From positions 30,001-94,000 of the forward strand of contig CACHGK010000004.1 in NCBI GenBank assembly GCA_902579395.1: a stretch of DNA of 64,000 nucleotides. Reading direction: 5' to 3'. The position numbers and the translations under genes are program-made. Numbering within the stretch: position 1 is the first letter of the stretch; each line of letters begins with the position of its first letter. The notes under the pieces were generated by a model, which worked only from the letters and a program-made list of their open reading frames with translations, did not search any database and was not told the DNA's origin. This document shows positions 8,772 to 16,614 of this stretch, in pieces. Source of the DNA: an uncultured Alphaproteobacteria bacterium (GTDB lineage Bacteria; Pseudomonadota; Alphaproteobacteria; Methylaequorales; Methylaequoraceae).

Positions 8772-9887
8772 CTAATCTAGGAAAATCTTTATTAAGTCGG
8801 CTTTATTCATTTTGACAGGATGATTTGAAAGTCTCTCCATATTTACATTTTTCACTAAATAATTTATTGTTTTATGATTATCAATTCCAATTTTTTTAAA
8901 ATCACTTTCTAGATTTAATTTCTTTAATAATTCAACCCATTTTTTTTCAGCTTCCTCTGGTTTGCTTACCCCAAAAAACGAATATATCCTCCTTAAATTT
9001 TTAAGAGATTCGTTTTTTTTGGGATAGTTATTTTTCTTCGCAATGTGGAAATTAATTTTTAAAAATTTACCCAAAGTTAATGCAACTGCATATCCATGTT
9101 CTATTTTAAATTTAGTGCTAATTGCGTATGATAGAGCGTGTGGTGCAGTAGTTTTTGAAATATTGATTGCTCGTCCCGAGTAGTTGGCGGCATATGCTAA
9201 TTTCTCTCTTGCTTTTTTGTTATTAGAATTAAAAGCACTGAAAATATTATCAAGTATCAATTTAATTGATTTTAATGCAAATGATTTACTTATTTTATTA
9301 GAATTTAATGACCAATATGATTCTATTGATTGGCAAAGGGCATCAAGCCCAGTGCATGCCGTTATCCTTTTTGGAACTTGAAAGGTAAAATATGGATCGA
9401 TAATAACAACTTGTGGATTGAGAAGACTATTTTGAATAGAATATTTTTTATTTCTAAAATACACAGTTGCAAAATGAGTTTCTTCACTTCCAGTTCCAGA
9501 GGTTGTTGGTAAAACTATATTTGGAAGAACTGAAATTTTTTTTCTGCTTGTAAGTAAATTGATTTTGTTATTATTAAAGTTATTGAGAAAGTTTATACTT
9601 TTTCCCATATCAATTACTGACCCGCCGCCAATAGATAAAATTAATTCACAATTATTTTTTTGAAGATATCCTTTCCCTTTTTTAACTTCAGATAGGGTAA
9701 TATTATTTGAAAAATTAAAATAGTGAAAAAAGTTATAACTATCTTCAAGTTTTTCAATCAGCTCACTACCTCCATTTGTAAAAAATGAGTTTCGTGATCT
9801 AACTAGTAAAATATTTCTTTTATTGAATTTTTTAAGATATTTCTCTAGAGAAAATCTTGAGTCAACTCCAAATAATCTTTTTTTCAT
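8772..9887 (-). CDS. iron-containing alcohol dehydrogenase, probable phosphonoacetaldehyde reductase
   Basis: 371 aa, type III alcohol dehydrogenase fold. The nucleotide-binding loop is LSIGGGSVIDMGKSI, and TSGTGSEETHFATV follows. Metal-site segments are GLDALCQSIESYWS, in which Gln takes the position of a usual His, then APHALSYAIS and HGYAVAL. The DALCQ version of the motif fits phosphonoacetaldehyde reductases of phosphonate clusters. The expected reaction is NAD(P)H-dependent reduction of phosphonoacetaldehyde to 2-hydroxyethylphosphonate, the substrate of methylphosphonate synthase. It begins one base after the stop of the decarboxylase gene. Assignment to this substrate rests on context. 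Confidence 0.82.
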   Translation of the reverse strand: MKKRLFGVDSRFSLEKYLKKFNKRNILLVRSRNSFFTNGGSELIEKLEDSYNFFHYFNFSNNITLSEVKKGKGYLQKNNCELILSIGGGSVIDMGKSINFLNNFNNNKINLLTSRKKISVLPNIVLPTTSGTGSEETHFATVYFRNKKYSIQNSLLNPQVVIIDPYFTFQVPKRITACTGLDALCQSIESYWSLNSNKISKSFALKSIKLILDNIFSAFNSNNKKAREKLAYAANYSGRAINISKTTAPHALSYAISTKFKIEHGYAVALTLGKFLKINFHIAKKNNYPKKNESLKNLRRIYSFFGVSKPEEAEKKWVELLKKLNLESDFKKIGIDNHKTINYLVKNVNMERLSNHPVKMNKADLIKIFLD

Positions 9888-9888
9888 A

Positions 9889-10980
9889 CTAATTTCTATT
9901 AAAATTTTGCTTCAAAAGCTTTAAATTTTTTGGTCTCGGTAGTTCGTCACTATCTTCTAAATTTATCTTTATTTCTAAAAATGAATTCGAATTATTAATA
10001 ATCTTTTTAAAGTTTTTGATTAGATAATCAGGATCTTCAGTTGAGAATTGCGATGAAAATCCTAAATTTTTTGACAATTCTTCAAGATTGATATTTAAAG
10101 CCACTGTTTTTTGACCTCCAACGGATTCATGTGCCCCATTATTCAAAAGTATGTATCGGAAGTTCTTTTTCTTATATTTTGCTATTATAGGAATTGATCC
10201 AAGATGCATCAAAAATGAACCATCTCCATCAATACAGATTACTCTTTTTTGAGTTTCAATACTCATGCCAAATGCTAAAGATGCAGTATGACCCATTGCT
10301 CCAACATTAAAAAAAAAGTTATTACAATTTTCTTTGTAAAATTTACTTTTTAGGATTTGTCGAGAAATTTTTCCCGTTGATGAGAAAATTAAATCTTTTT
10401 TATCAATATTTTTTAAAATACAATCAATAGCAAAAGATCTACTTATTTTAAGAGAGTTCTGCTTCTTAATTTTTTTAACTTCCTTAAAGGTGTTCTTCTT
10501 AACTATAATTGCAACTGCACAATTATTCTTTAGGCTAAATCGTAAAAGATCCACCAAATCATTTTTCTGATTTTCGTAATTTAAAACAATATATTTAATT
10601 TTAAGAAGCTTTAGTTGATTTTTTAAAATTTCACCTTGCATGAGATGCTGAGGTTCATCATTTCCATTTTCACCTCTCCAACCAATTAATAGGATCATAG
10701 GAATAGAATAAGTTTTTTCATTAACTAATGATGTTAATGGATTAATCGCATTTCCAAGACCTGAGTTTTGCATATATACTAATCCCATTTTTTTTGTAGC
10801 AAGATAATATCCTGCTGCTGTAGCAATCGCATTGCCCTCATTAGCAGTTATTATATGTTTATCTTCGTCATTAATACAGTTTGTGAAGTTCTTTAAAATA
10901 GAGTCGGGAACTCCGCAAAAAAAATTTATTTTATTTTTTAAAAGGAGTTTGAAAAAAGTCTCAGGGTTTATTGGTTTCAT
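9889..10980 (-). CDS. phosphonopyruvate decarboxylase
   Basis: 363 aa from the ATG at 10980, chosen because it directly follows the PEP mutase stop (TAAAATG); a TTG three codons upstream is possible. It is a thiamine-diphosphate enzyme in one chain: N-terminal PYR domain with GVPDSILKNF and the catalytic-Glu region ANEGNAIATAAGYYLA, and C-terminal PP domain with GDGSFLMHLGSI followed by LLNNGAHESVGGQ. These match the Ppd/sulfopyruvate decarboxylase family. It converts phosphonopyruvate to phosphonoacetaldehyde, the irreversible step that pulls C-P bond formation forward. Confidence 0.92.
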   Translation of the reverse strand: MKPINPETFFKLLLKNKINFFCGVPDSILKNFTNCINDEDKHIITANEGNAIATAAGYYLATKKMGLVYMQNSGLGNAINPLTSLVNEKTYSIPMILLIGWRGENGNDEPQHLMQGEILKNQLKLLKIKYIVLNYENQKNDLVDLLRFSLKNNCAVAIIVKKNTFKEVKKIKKQNSLKISRSFAIDCILKNIDKKDLIFSSTGKISRQILKSKFYKENCNNFFFNVGAMGHTASLAFGMSIETQKRVICIDGDGSFLMHLGSIPIIAKYKKKNFRYILLNNGAHESVGGQKTVALNINLEELSKNLGFSSQFSTEDPDYLIKNFKKIINNSNSFLEIKINLEDSDELPRPKNLKLLKQNFNRN

Positions 10981-10981
10981 T

Positions 10982-12262
10982 TTAATCAAATATTTTTAAA
11001 GTATTTTGAATACTTATCATATCTTTATCTGATTCATAAGATCTGCCATTCTTAAGAATTTGTATTGCAGTTTTTTGCATCGCTGGAATTGCACTTCTTA
11101 GTATTTGATTTGCATAAATGACCATGTTAACTCCATTTTTAGCTAATTCAGTTTCATGCGTTTTATTGTAAGTGCTTGGAACAACAATAAGTGGTTTTTT
11201 GTTGATGATAGCATTATATCTTTTGCAAAATTCAAAAACTTCTTTTGGATTAATTTTTTTACTATGAATCATTATTCCATCAGCTCCTGCATTTAAATAA
11301 TGTTTTGCTCTATTAATAGCATCTGAAATTGGTTTATTTAGGGTTAAGCTCTCTATTCGAGCAAAAATTTTTATTTCTTTTAACTTAGCAATTTTTTTTG
11401 ATTCAATTATTTTTGAGCAAAAATTAACTATACTGTCCTGTTTTTGATTATTCGTTTTTTCAAGAGAATTTACTTTATTACCAATTTTATCTTCCAGCAT
11501 TATAGCAGATACTCCCAGCCTACTTAAATTCTTGATAGTAAACTTTAGGTGTTCTATTCTACCACCACTATCGGCATCAAAAATAAGAGGTTTTAATGAA
11601 ACGTCAAATATATCATTTATTGTTTGAGTAACAGTTGTATCATCAATATATTCTATATCTGGTTTCCCCTTGGATGCAGAGTGAGTAAGACTGCTCAACC
11701 ACAAACAATCAAATTCACTATTTTTATATTTTGCTTGAGAAGAAATTAATGCTGATAAGCCATTATGTACTTCAATAACTCTTATTAACTTCTTATTTTT
11801 AATTAATCTATTAAAAACATTATTCCTCAAGTCACTTCCGTTAAAGTTTTGTCTTAAAGTTTCTTTAACGCTTGTTGAAGAAATACCTTGTGTGTAAGGG
11901 ATTTCAACTAAAACTCCATTCCATTTTTTTATTTGATTTTTAACGTTACTTCGAACTATTTTTTGATTATTTGACTTCCAATCATCTCCATGAACAACAA
12001 AATCTGGTTTGAGTTTTTCTAGTGCAGTTGCGTAATCCCAATCTGTAGTTTTCAAAATTTTAGAAACATATTTAATTGATTCAACAATTTTAGTCCGTCT
12101 TTTGAAATCAAAGGTAGGAATCGGCTTATATTTAGTTATTGCTTCATCAGTAAGTAATCCAACAGTAACTTCACCTAATTTGCTTGCTTCTTTTAAAATA
12201 TTTATATGTCCCTCATGAATAAGATCGCATGCCATAGGCACAAATGCTAATTTTTTTTTCAT
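10982..12262 (-). CDS. pepM: cytidylyltransferase-phosphoenolpyruvate mutase fusion
   Basis: 426 aa with two domains. Residues 1-135 form a nucleotidyltransferase of the glycerol-3-phosphate cytidylyltransferase type, with HEGH (16-19) and ISSTSVK (127-133). Residues from about 160 form PEP mutase: WLSSLTHSASKGKPD, DADSGG (229-234) and the diagnostic EDKIGNKVNS (257-266), which distinguishes mutases from isocitrate-lyase relatives. The mutase makes phosphonopyruvate from PEP, the entry step of nearly all phosphonate pathways. The fused N-terminal domain probably activates a phosphonate or related acid with CTP, for transfer to a glycan or lipid; this is inference. It lies 4 bp after the preceding gene. 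Confidence 0.93.
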   Translation of the reverse strand: MKKKLAFVPMACDLIHEGHINILKEASKLGEVTVGLLTDEAITKYKPIPTFDFKRRTKIVESIKYVSKILKTTDWDYATALEKLKPDFVVHGDDWKSNNQKIVRSNVKNQIKKWNGVLVEIPYTQGISSTSVKETLRQNFNGSDLRNNVFNRLIKNKKLIRVIEVHNGLSALISSQAKYKNSEFDCLWLSSLTHSASKGKPDIEYIDDTTVTQTINDIFDVSLKPLIFDADSGGRIEHLKFTIKNLSRLGVSAIMLEDKIGNKVNSLEKTNNQKQDSIVNFCSKIIESKKIAKLKEIKIFARIESLTLNKPISDAINRAKHYLNAGADGIMIHSKKINPKEVFEFCKRYNAIINKKPLIVVPSTYNKTHETELAKNGVNMVIYANQILRSAIPAMQKTAIQILKNGRSYESDKDMISIQNTLKIFD

Positions 12263-12266
12263 AGAT

Positions 12267-13613
12267 TCATTTTCCTTTAAACCACTGCGAATTATCAGAA
12301 ATTATTCTTTCTGCATTTTTAATTGAGGAGATCTCTCTTTTTAATTCATTACTCGAGCATGTTTCACTTGTAACCAAATACAGGAATGAATTTTTATCTT
12401 TATTCTTAAAACCAAAGCTTATATAAGGTTCAATATATAAAGAATCGTTTGGATTGATTGTTTTTGAAAATTGTTTTCCAGAAAATGTCCAAGTGATTAC
12501 ACAGCTATTTGATCCAAAATTTATAAGATATAAATTTGAACTAAATTTAAAATTGTTTTGAGTAATTTTATTATTTACCTCAACTACAAATGCCTTTAAT
12601 TTTTTATATTTTGCTGAAAAAGCTAATCTAAAGATCTTGTAATATCTTTTTGTTTTTGAAGGATAAAAATGAAAGTCATTATCATTTTTATGCTTATTGA
12701 TGACGTATGGATCTTCATCATTGTCGATCAGTAATTCACTGACTGGTATTTTAAGAAAATTTGAAGCTTTTTTTAATTCATCAACAGTAACATTTGCAAA
12801 TTCGGCTTCATTCTTTAATTTATTTTTAAAAACACTATTCAATTTATTAATATCTGAATCTGTTAATAGTTCATTCCTTATTGCTTCAGAGACAACATTT
12901 TTGAAAAATTTTAACGAGGATTTAATTGGTACAATTTGCTCCTCAATAAATTTTTTTCCAAATTTTCTTATTTCTTTCTGGTTTCTTTTGAAATTACTTC
13001 CTGTTGTTACAGCTACAATATAAGCAAGTTTTTTTTCATCTCTTGAAGTAAAAGAATGTCTTATATAAGGAGAAATATATGATGAGTCACCGGTATTCAT
13101 TTCTTCACAATACTTTCTTCCATTAATTTCATAATAAAAATTAACAGGACCGACAAAAAGATTAATTTGGTGAAGAAAATGACCATGATTATATACAACA
13201 TCAGGATTTTGCGGGTCTGAATCTTTTACAACTCTTATTTGTGAGATCCATTCCGGATAGAAAAAACATTGATTAGATTTAGCTGTATCTCTGTACTCAT
13301 AATAATCACTTAATTCTCCATTTCTATCTTCCCTTTTAAAAATTCTGGCGCTTTTTTTTGATAATGAATTTTTAAAAAAAAGGATTCCGTTTTTTGTGTC
13401 TTTTTTTTCGATTATTATGTCTGATAAATTTATTGGGTAAAAGTCTATAGCTTTAGAAATAAACTTAAAAAATACTTCATATGAAAAGTTACCATTGAAT
13501 ATCGAATCTATGTGATCTTTGGAAAAGTTAATTTCTCTTGCAATGGACTCTGGGGTTCTTTTGAGGTCATTAAATTCACTTCTTAATCTCAATGAGGTTT
13601 GTTTTTTATCCAT
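12267..13613 (-). CDS. mpnS: probable methylphosphonate synthase (HEPD/MPnS family)
   Basis: 448 aa: a duplicated HTH-plus-cupin protein. HTH-like segments are near residues 8-45 and 272-300; cupins near 105-205 and 315-430. Only the first cupin keeps metal ligands: HGHFLHQINLF gives H145 and Q149, and IRHSF gives H186. A His-x3-Gln plus distant His agrees with the 2-His-1-Gln iron centre described for methylphosphonate synthase; hydroxyethylphosphonate dioxygenase has Glu instead. Predicted reaction: 2-hydroxyethylphosphonate plus O2 to methylphosphonate and formate/CO2. It is the promoter-proximal gene of a complete PEP-to-2-hydroxyethylphosphonate operon, as in Nitrosopumilus. Hydroxyethylphosphonate dioxygenase is the main alternative. 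Confidence 0.83.
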   Translation of the reverse strand: MDKKQTSLRLRSEFNDLKRTPESIAREINFSKDHIDSIFNGNFSYEVFFKFISKAIDFYPINLSDIIIEKKDTKNGILFFKNSLSKKSARIFKREDRNGELSDYYEYRDTAKSNQCFFYPEWISQIRVVKDSDPQNPDVVYNHGHFLHQINLFVGPVNFYYEINGRKYCEEMNTGDSSYISPYIRHSFTSRDEKKLAYIVAVTTGSNFKRNQKEIRKFGKKFIEEQIVPIKSSLKFFKNVVSEAIRNELLTDSDINKLNSVFKNKLKNEAEFANVTVDELKKASNFLKIPVSELLIDNDEDPYVINKHKNDNDFHFYPSKTKRYYKIFRLAFSAKYKKLKAFVVEVNNKITQNNFKFSSNLYLINFGSNSCVITWTFSGKQFSKTINPNDSLYIEPYISFGFKNKDKNSFLYLVTSETCSSNELKREISSIKNAERIISDNSQWFKGK

Positions 13614-13634
13614 AAAGATGTAATATAATTATTC

Positions 13635-13669
13635 TTTACTAGTAAATCATTTTTTTGTTAATATCAACA
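13635..13669. promoter_or_regulatory. two palindromes between divergent operons
   Basis: The 79-bp gap between mpnS and the plus-strand glycan operon holds a perfect 12-bp palindrome TTTACTAGTAAA (13635-13646) and, ten bases on, a near-palindrome TGTTAATATCAACA (13656-13669, two mismatches). Both promoters must lie here. The pair could be operator sites, but AT-rich DNA gives palindromes by chance. Confidence 0.3.
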
Positions 13670-13692
13670 GATTAATCTTCGCTAAAATATTT

Positions 13693-14802
13693 ATGACATC
13701 TTTGCGTAGTACTATTAAAAGTATAATTGAATTATGCGGAAAAAAAAAACAATTCGTTTTTTATTCAGAAAGCCAATTCTATAATTTTCATTACTTTGAA
13801 CTTATAAAAAATTTTACACAAAAATATAAAAAAGAGATTTATTATTTAACTTCTGATCCAAAGGATAAGGTCTTTAAAAATAATAAAAAAATAAATCATT
13901 TTTATATTGGGAATGGTTTATTGAAATTTATCGTACTATCAACGATAAAATGTGATTTTTTTGTAACAACCTTAACCGATATTGGGAAAAATATTTTCAA
14001 ATCAAGAAATTGTAAAAAATATATTTATTTTTTTCATTCTTTTGCAAGTACTAATCAGATTTATAAATTTGAAGCTTTTAAATATTACGACTATATTTTT
14101 TGTGTGGGAGAATATCATTTAAAAGAAATAATTGAGTATGAAGAAAAATTTAGATTTCCAAAAAAGCAAACATTCAACTGTGGGTATTTTTATTTAGATT
14201 ATCTGATGAAAAGTTCATCAAAAAAATTAATGCAAAGGGATCAAGTTTTATTCGCACCCTCTTGGAATTACGAAAATAAGAACCTATTCAATGATTTTGG
14301 TTTAGATATAATTCATATTCTTCTAAAAAATAACTTTAAAATAGTCTTTAGACCTCATCCAGAGATTTTAAAAAGATCAATGAAAAAGTTTCATGAGATT
14401 AAAAAAATTTTTGATAGAGAGCGATTTTTTTCAATTGACCTTTCAAAATGTCCCAAGAAATCATTAGAGAGTTCAGAGATTCTAATTACAGATAATTCCA
14501 CAATTTCAATGGAATTTTTATTTGTTTTTCAAAGACCAACTTTATTTATAAATTATAAAAAAAAGATTCATAACGTCAATTTTCACAAATCTCATAATAC
14601 TCCTTTTGAAAATATTGTAAAAAATGAATTCGGTTCAGAGATAGATATTAATAATATAAAAAAACTTCCAAAGGTTTTAAAAGAAATAAAAAAAAAGAAA
14701 CTTAAAAAAAAAGAGGTAGATCGATTTTTAAAGAATAATGTTTTTAATGTTGGAAATAGCGCTAAAATTGCAGCTAAAATCTTAAATGATATAAGTAATT
14801 GA
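13693..14802 (+). CDS. CDP-glycerol glycerophosphotransferase-like (TagF-type) transferase
   Basis: 369 aa. The C-terminal GT-B half shows the set typical of poly(glycerophosphate) transferases: LFAPSW near 185-190, FRPHPE near 219-224, ITDNSTISMEF near 264-274, and FINYKKK. These enzymes move an alcohol phosphate from a CDP carrier onto an acceptor. It is the first gene of the plus-strand glycan operon and is divergent from the phosphonate operon. A CMP-phosphonate made by the cytidylyltransferase-PEP mutase fusion is therefore a candidate donor (inference). The stop overlaps the next start by 4 bp. Confidence 0.72.
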   Translation: MTSLRSTIKSIIELCGKKKQFVFYSESQFYNFHYFELIKNFTQKYKKEIYYLTSDPKDKVFKNNKKINHFYIGNGLLKFIVLSTIKCDFFVTTLTDIGKNIFKSRNCKKYIYFFHSFASTNQIYKFEAFKYYDYIFCVGEYHLKEIIEYEEKFRFPKKQTFNCGYFYLDYLMKSSSKKLMQRDQVLFAPSWNYENKNLFNDFGLDIIHILLKNNFKIVFRPHPEILKRSMKKFHEIKKIFDRERFFSIDLSKCPKKSLESSEILITDNSTISMEFLFVFQRPTLFINYKKKIHNVNFHKSHNTPFENIVKNEFGSEIDINNIKKLPKVLKEIKKKKLKKKEVDRFLKNNVFNVGNSAKIAAKILNDISN

Positions 14803-15935
14803 TAAAAAATAATAATAATAGTTTTTCTAAAATTAATATAAGTATTTTGGTTTCAGATGAAGCTAATGGACTTGATTTTTTTCTAGGATATTGGAATCCA
14901 TTCATTTTTTTTAAAGATAAATTTGAAAAACTAGGTATTAATTTTAACTTTATCTCCAGATTGGATGAACGAGCTTTAAGTTCTGATATTATTTTCTTAT
15001 CATCGAGATTTTTTAAAAAAGTAAATCAATTGGTTGATGATAATTATTTCTCTACGTTTGAATTATTAAAAAAAAATAAAATCAAACTAGTCTGGTTCGA
15101 TCTAAGAGATAGTGCTGGAACAACTCAATTTGAAGTTCTTCCTTATGTAGATTTATATTTTAAGAAACAGATTTACAGGAATTTCAATACATACTACAAG
15201 GATATTTATGGAGGTAGAGAATATTCAGATTACTACCATAAAAAATATAAAATTAATGATGAACATCCTTATGAATACGTAAAATTAACAAAAAAATATG
15301 AAAAAAAATTAAATTTATCATGGAACATTGGTGTAAAGTTATTTGATTCTAGTTATAAGAATTTCATTCAAAGAAGCGTTCTTTTATCTAAATATAAGTT
15401 TAAAAAAAACTTTTTTTCAACTTATCATAAAAATTCACCATATATTAAACCCAGTGTTAGAAGAGAGAAAGATTTCATTTGTACCTATAGTATGGGAATA
15501 TCAAGGAATTCAGTTAGATTCCAAAGGCAGTTATTTAAGGAAAAAAATATAAAAATAAAAAACTCTATTCTTTTTGAAAAAATTAGTCCTACAAAATACC
15601 TAGATAGTTTAAAAAAGTGTAAACTAATTTTAAGTCTTTATGGTTGGGGGGAAGTTTGTTATAAGGAGTTTGAAGCAACAGTTGCAGGTGCGAGTTTTAT
15701 TATGCCGAATATGTCAAATATTTTAACCTGGCCTAACCTATACATACCAGGAGAAACATATTTACCAATTGACTGGGATCTAAAAAATTTCGAAGAAATT
15801 TATTATAAACTTCTTGACGATGATCAATTGAGGTTGGAATTAGTAAATAATGCTCAAAAAACACTAGAATCTGTCCATAAGAAAACCGGAGAAAAGTATT
15901 TTGAATCTCTTTTAAAGAAAATTATAAAAAAGTAA
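14799..15935 (+). CDS. putative glycosyltransferase
   Basis: 378 aa. The likely start is the TTG at 14799, overlapping the previous stop (TTGATAA); no ATG occurs near. The C-terminal half has LYGWGEVCYKEFEATVAG near 279-296 and NILTWPNLYIPGETYLPIDW, the pattern of CgeB/YkvP-like glycosyltransferases (Glyco_trans_1_2). The N-terminal half (VSDEANGLDFFLGYWNPF) is not recognised. Donor and acceptor are unknown; coupling to the neighbouring transferase suggests consecutive steps on one glycan. Confidence 0.6.
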   Translation: MIKNNNNSFSKINISILVSDEANGLDFFLGYWNPFIFFKDKFEKLGINFNFISRLDERALSSDIIFLSSRFFKKVNQLVDDNYFSTFELLKKNKIKLVWFDLRDSAGTTQFEVLPYVDLYFKKQIYRNFNTYYKDIYGGREYSDYYHKKYKINDEHPYEYVKLTKKYEKKLNLSWNIGVKLFDSSYKNFIQRSVLLSKYKFKKNFFSTYHKNSPYIKPSVRREKDFICTYSMGISRNSVRFQRQLFKEKNIKIKNSILFEKISPTKYLDSLKKCKLILSLYGWGEVCYKEFEATVAGASFIMPNMSNILTWPNLYIPGETYLPIDWDLKNFEEIYYKLLDDDQLRLELVNNAQKTLESVHKKTGEKYFESLLKKIIKK

Positions 15936-15936
15936 G

Positions 15937-16614
15937 ATGAATAAAAAAGAGTTTCATTATATGTATTCTAATAGTGGTTCTGAATATTCTTGGAAATTTG
16001 AAATTCAATCAAAATTCGGAAGACTATTTTTTAATTCACATCCTCCATTTAAAAATGGTTATTGTAATTTAGGTTGTGGATATAGATTTTTAGAAAATTA
16101 TGTAAATGCTGATTTTTTTCAATTCAATAAAATCAGAACAATTCTTAAAAAACCAAAATTAGAGAGAAAATTGGATTGGGAAATTGACCTTAGATACAAA
16201 ATAAAATGTAAGGATAATTTTTTTTGTGGAATTTTTGCAGAACATGTACTTGAACACCTAACAATTTTTGATGGATTGGAGGCTTTAAAAGAACTTAGAA
16301 GAATATTAATGAAAGGTGGTGTTCTTCGAATTTCTGTTCCTGATTTACAGAAATATATTAATTTTTATTGTAGAAAGAAAGTTGATAAAAAATTTGATAA
16401 TTGGATAGATCTTAGATCAGAGGCTATTTGGAGTTTGAATCATAATTTTGGTCATCATAGTGTTTACGATTTTAGCTTATTAAATGATTTATTAAAAAAA
16501 GCAGGCTTTCAAGATATAAGAAAAAAAAAATTTAATCAAAGTGAAGATAAAAATTTAAAGATTGATGATATTGGAAGAAAATGGGAAAGCCTTTACGTGG
16601 AAGCTATAAAATGA
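15937..16614 (+). CDS. SAM-dependent methyltransferase-like protein
   Basis: 225 aa, one base after the preceding stop. It has NLGCGYRF near 44-51 as motif I, FAEHVLEHL and ELRRILMKGGVLRISVPDL, the signature of the small type-11-like methyltransferases often found in glycan clusters that start with a short N-terminal region. The region between (about 60-85) is the strand carrying NADFFQFNK. Its ATGA overlap with the next gene indicates translational coupling. Substrate unknown; some members of this group may be non-methylating. Confidence 0.7.
   Translation: MNKKEFHYMYSNSGSEYSWKFEIQSKFGRLFFNSHPPFKNGYCNLGCGYRFLENYVNADFFQFNKIRTILKKPKLERKLDWEIDLRYKIKCKDNFFCGIFAEHVLEHLTIFDGLEALKELRRILMKGGVLRISVPDLQKYINFYCRKKVDKKFDNWIDLRSEAIWSLNHNFGHHSVYDFSLLNDLLKKAGFQDIRKKKFNQSEDKNLKIDDIGRKWESLYVEAIK

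Larger units (their letters stand above)
8461..8870 (-). repeat. direct repeat copy B (partner 7091-7450)
   Basis: This is the resident copy of the repeat described at 7091-7450. It holds the intact reductase 3' end and the intact 61-aa gene, and ends in the sxtJ stub. Divergence between copies is substantial at base level, so they are homologous loci brought together, not a recent exact duplication. Confidence 0.85.

Noticed and set aside
16581..16610. Earlier start for the capsule-type transferase
   Set aside because: It would overlap the methyltransferase gene by 34 bp, while the ATGA junction at 16611 fits the operon style.
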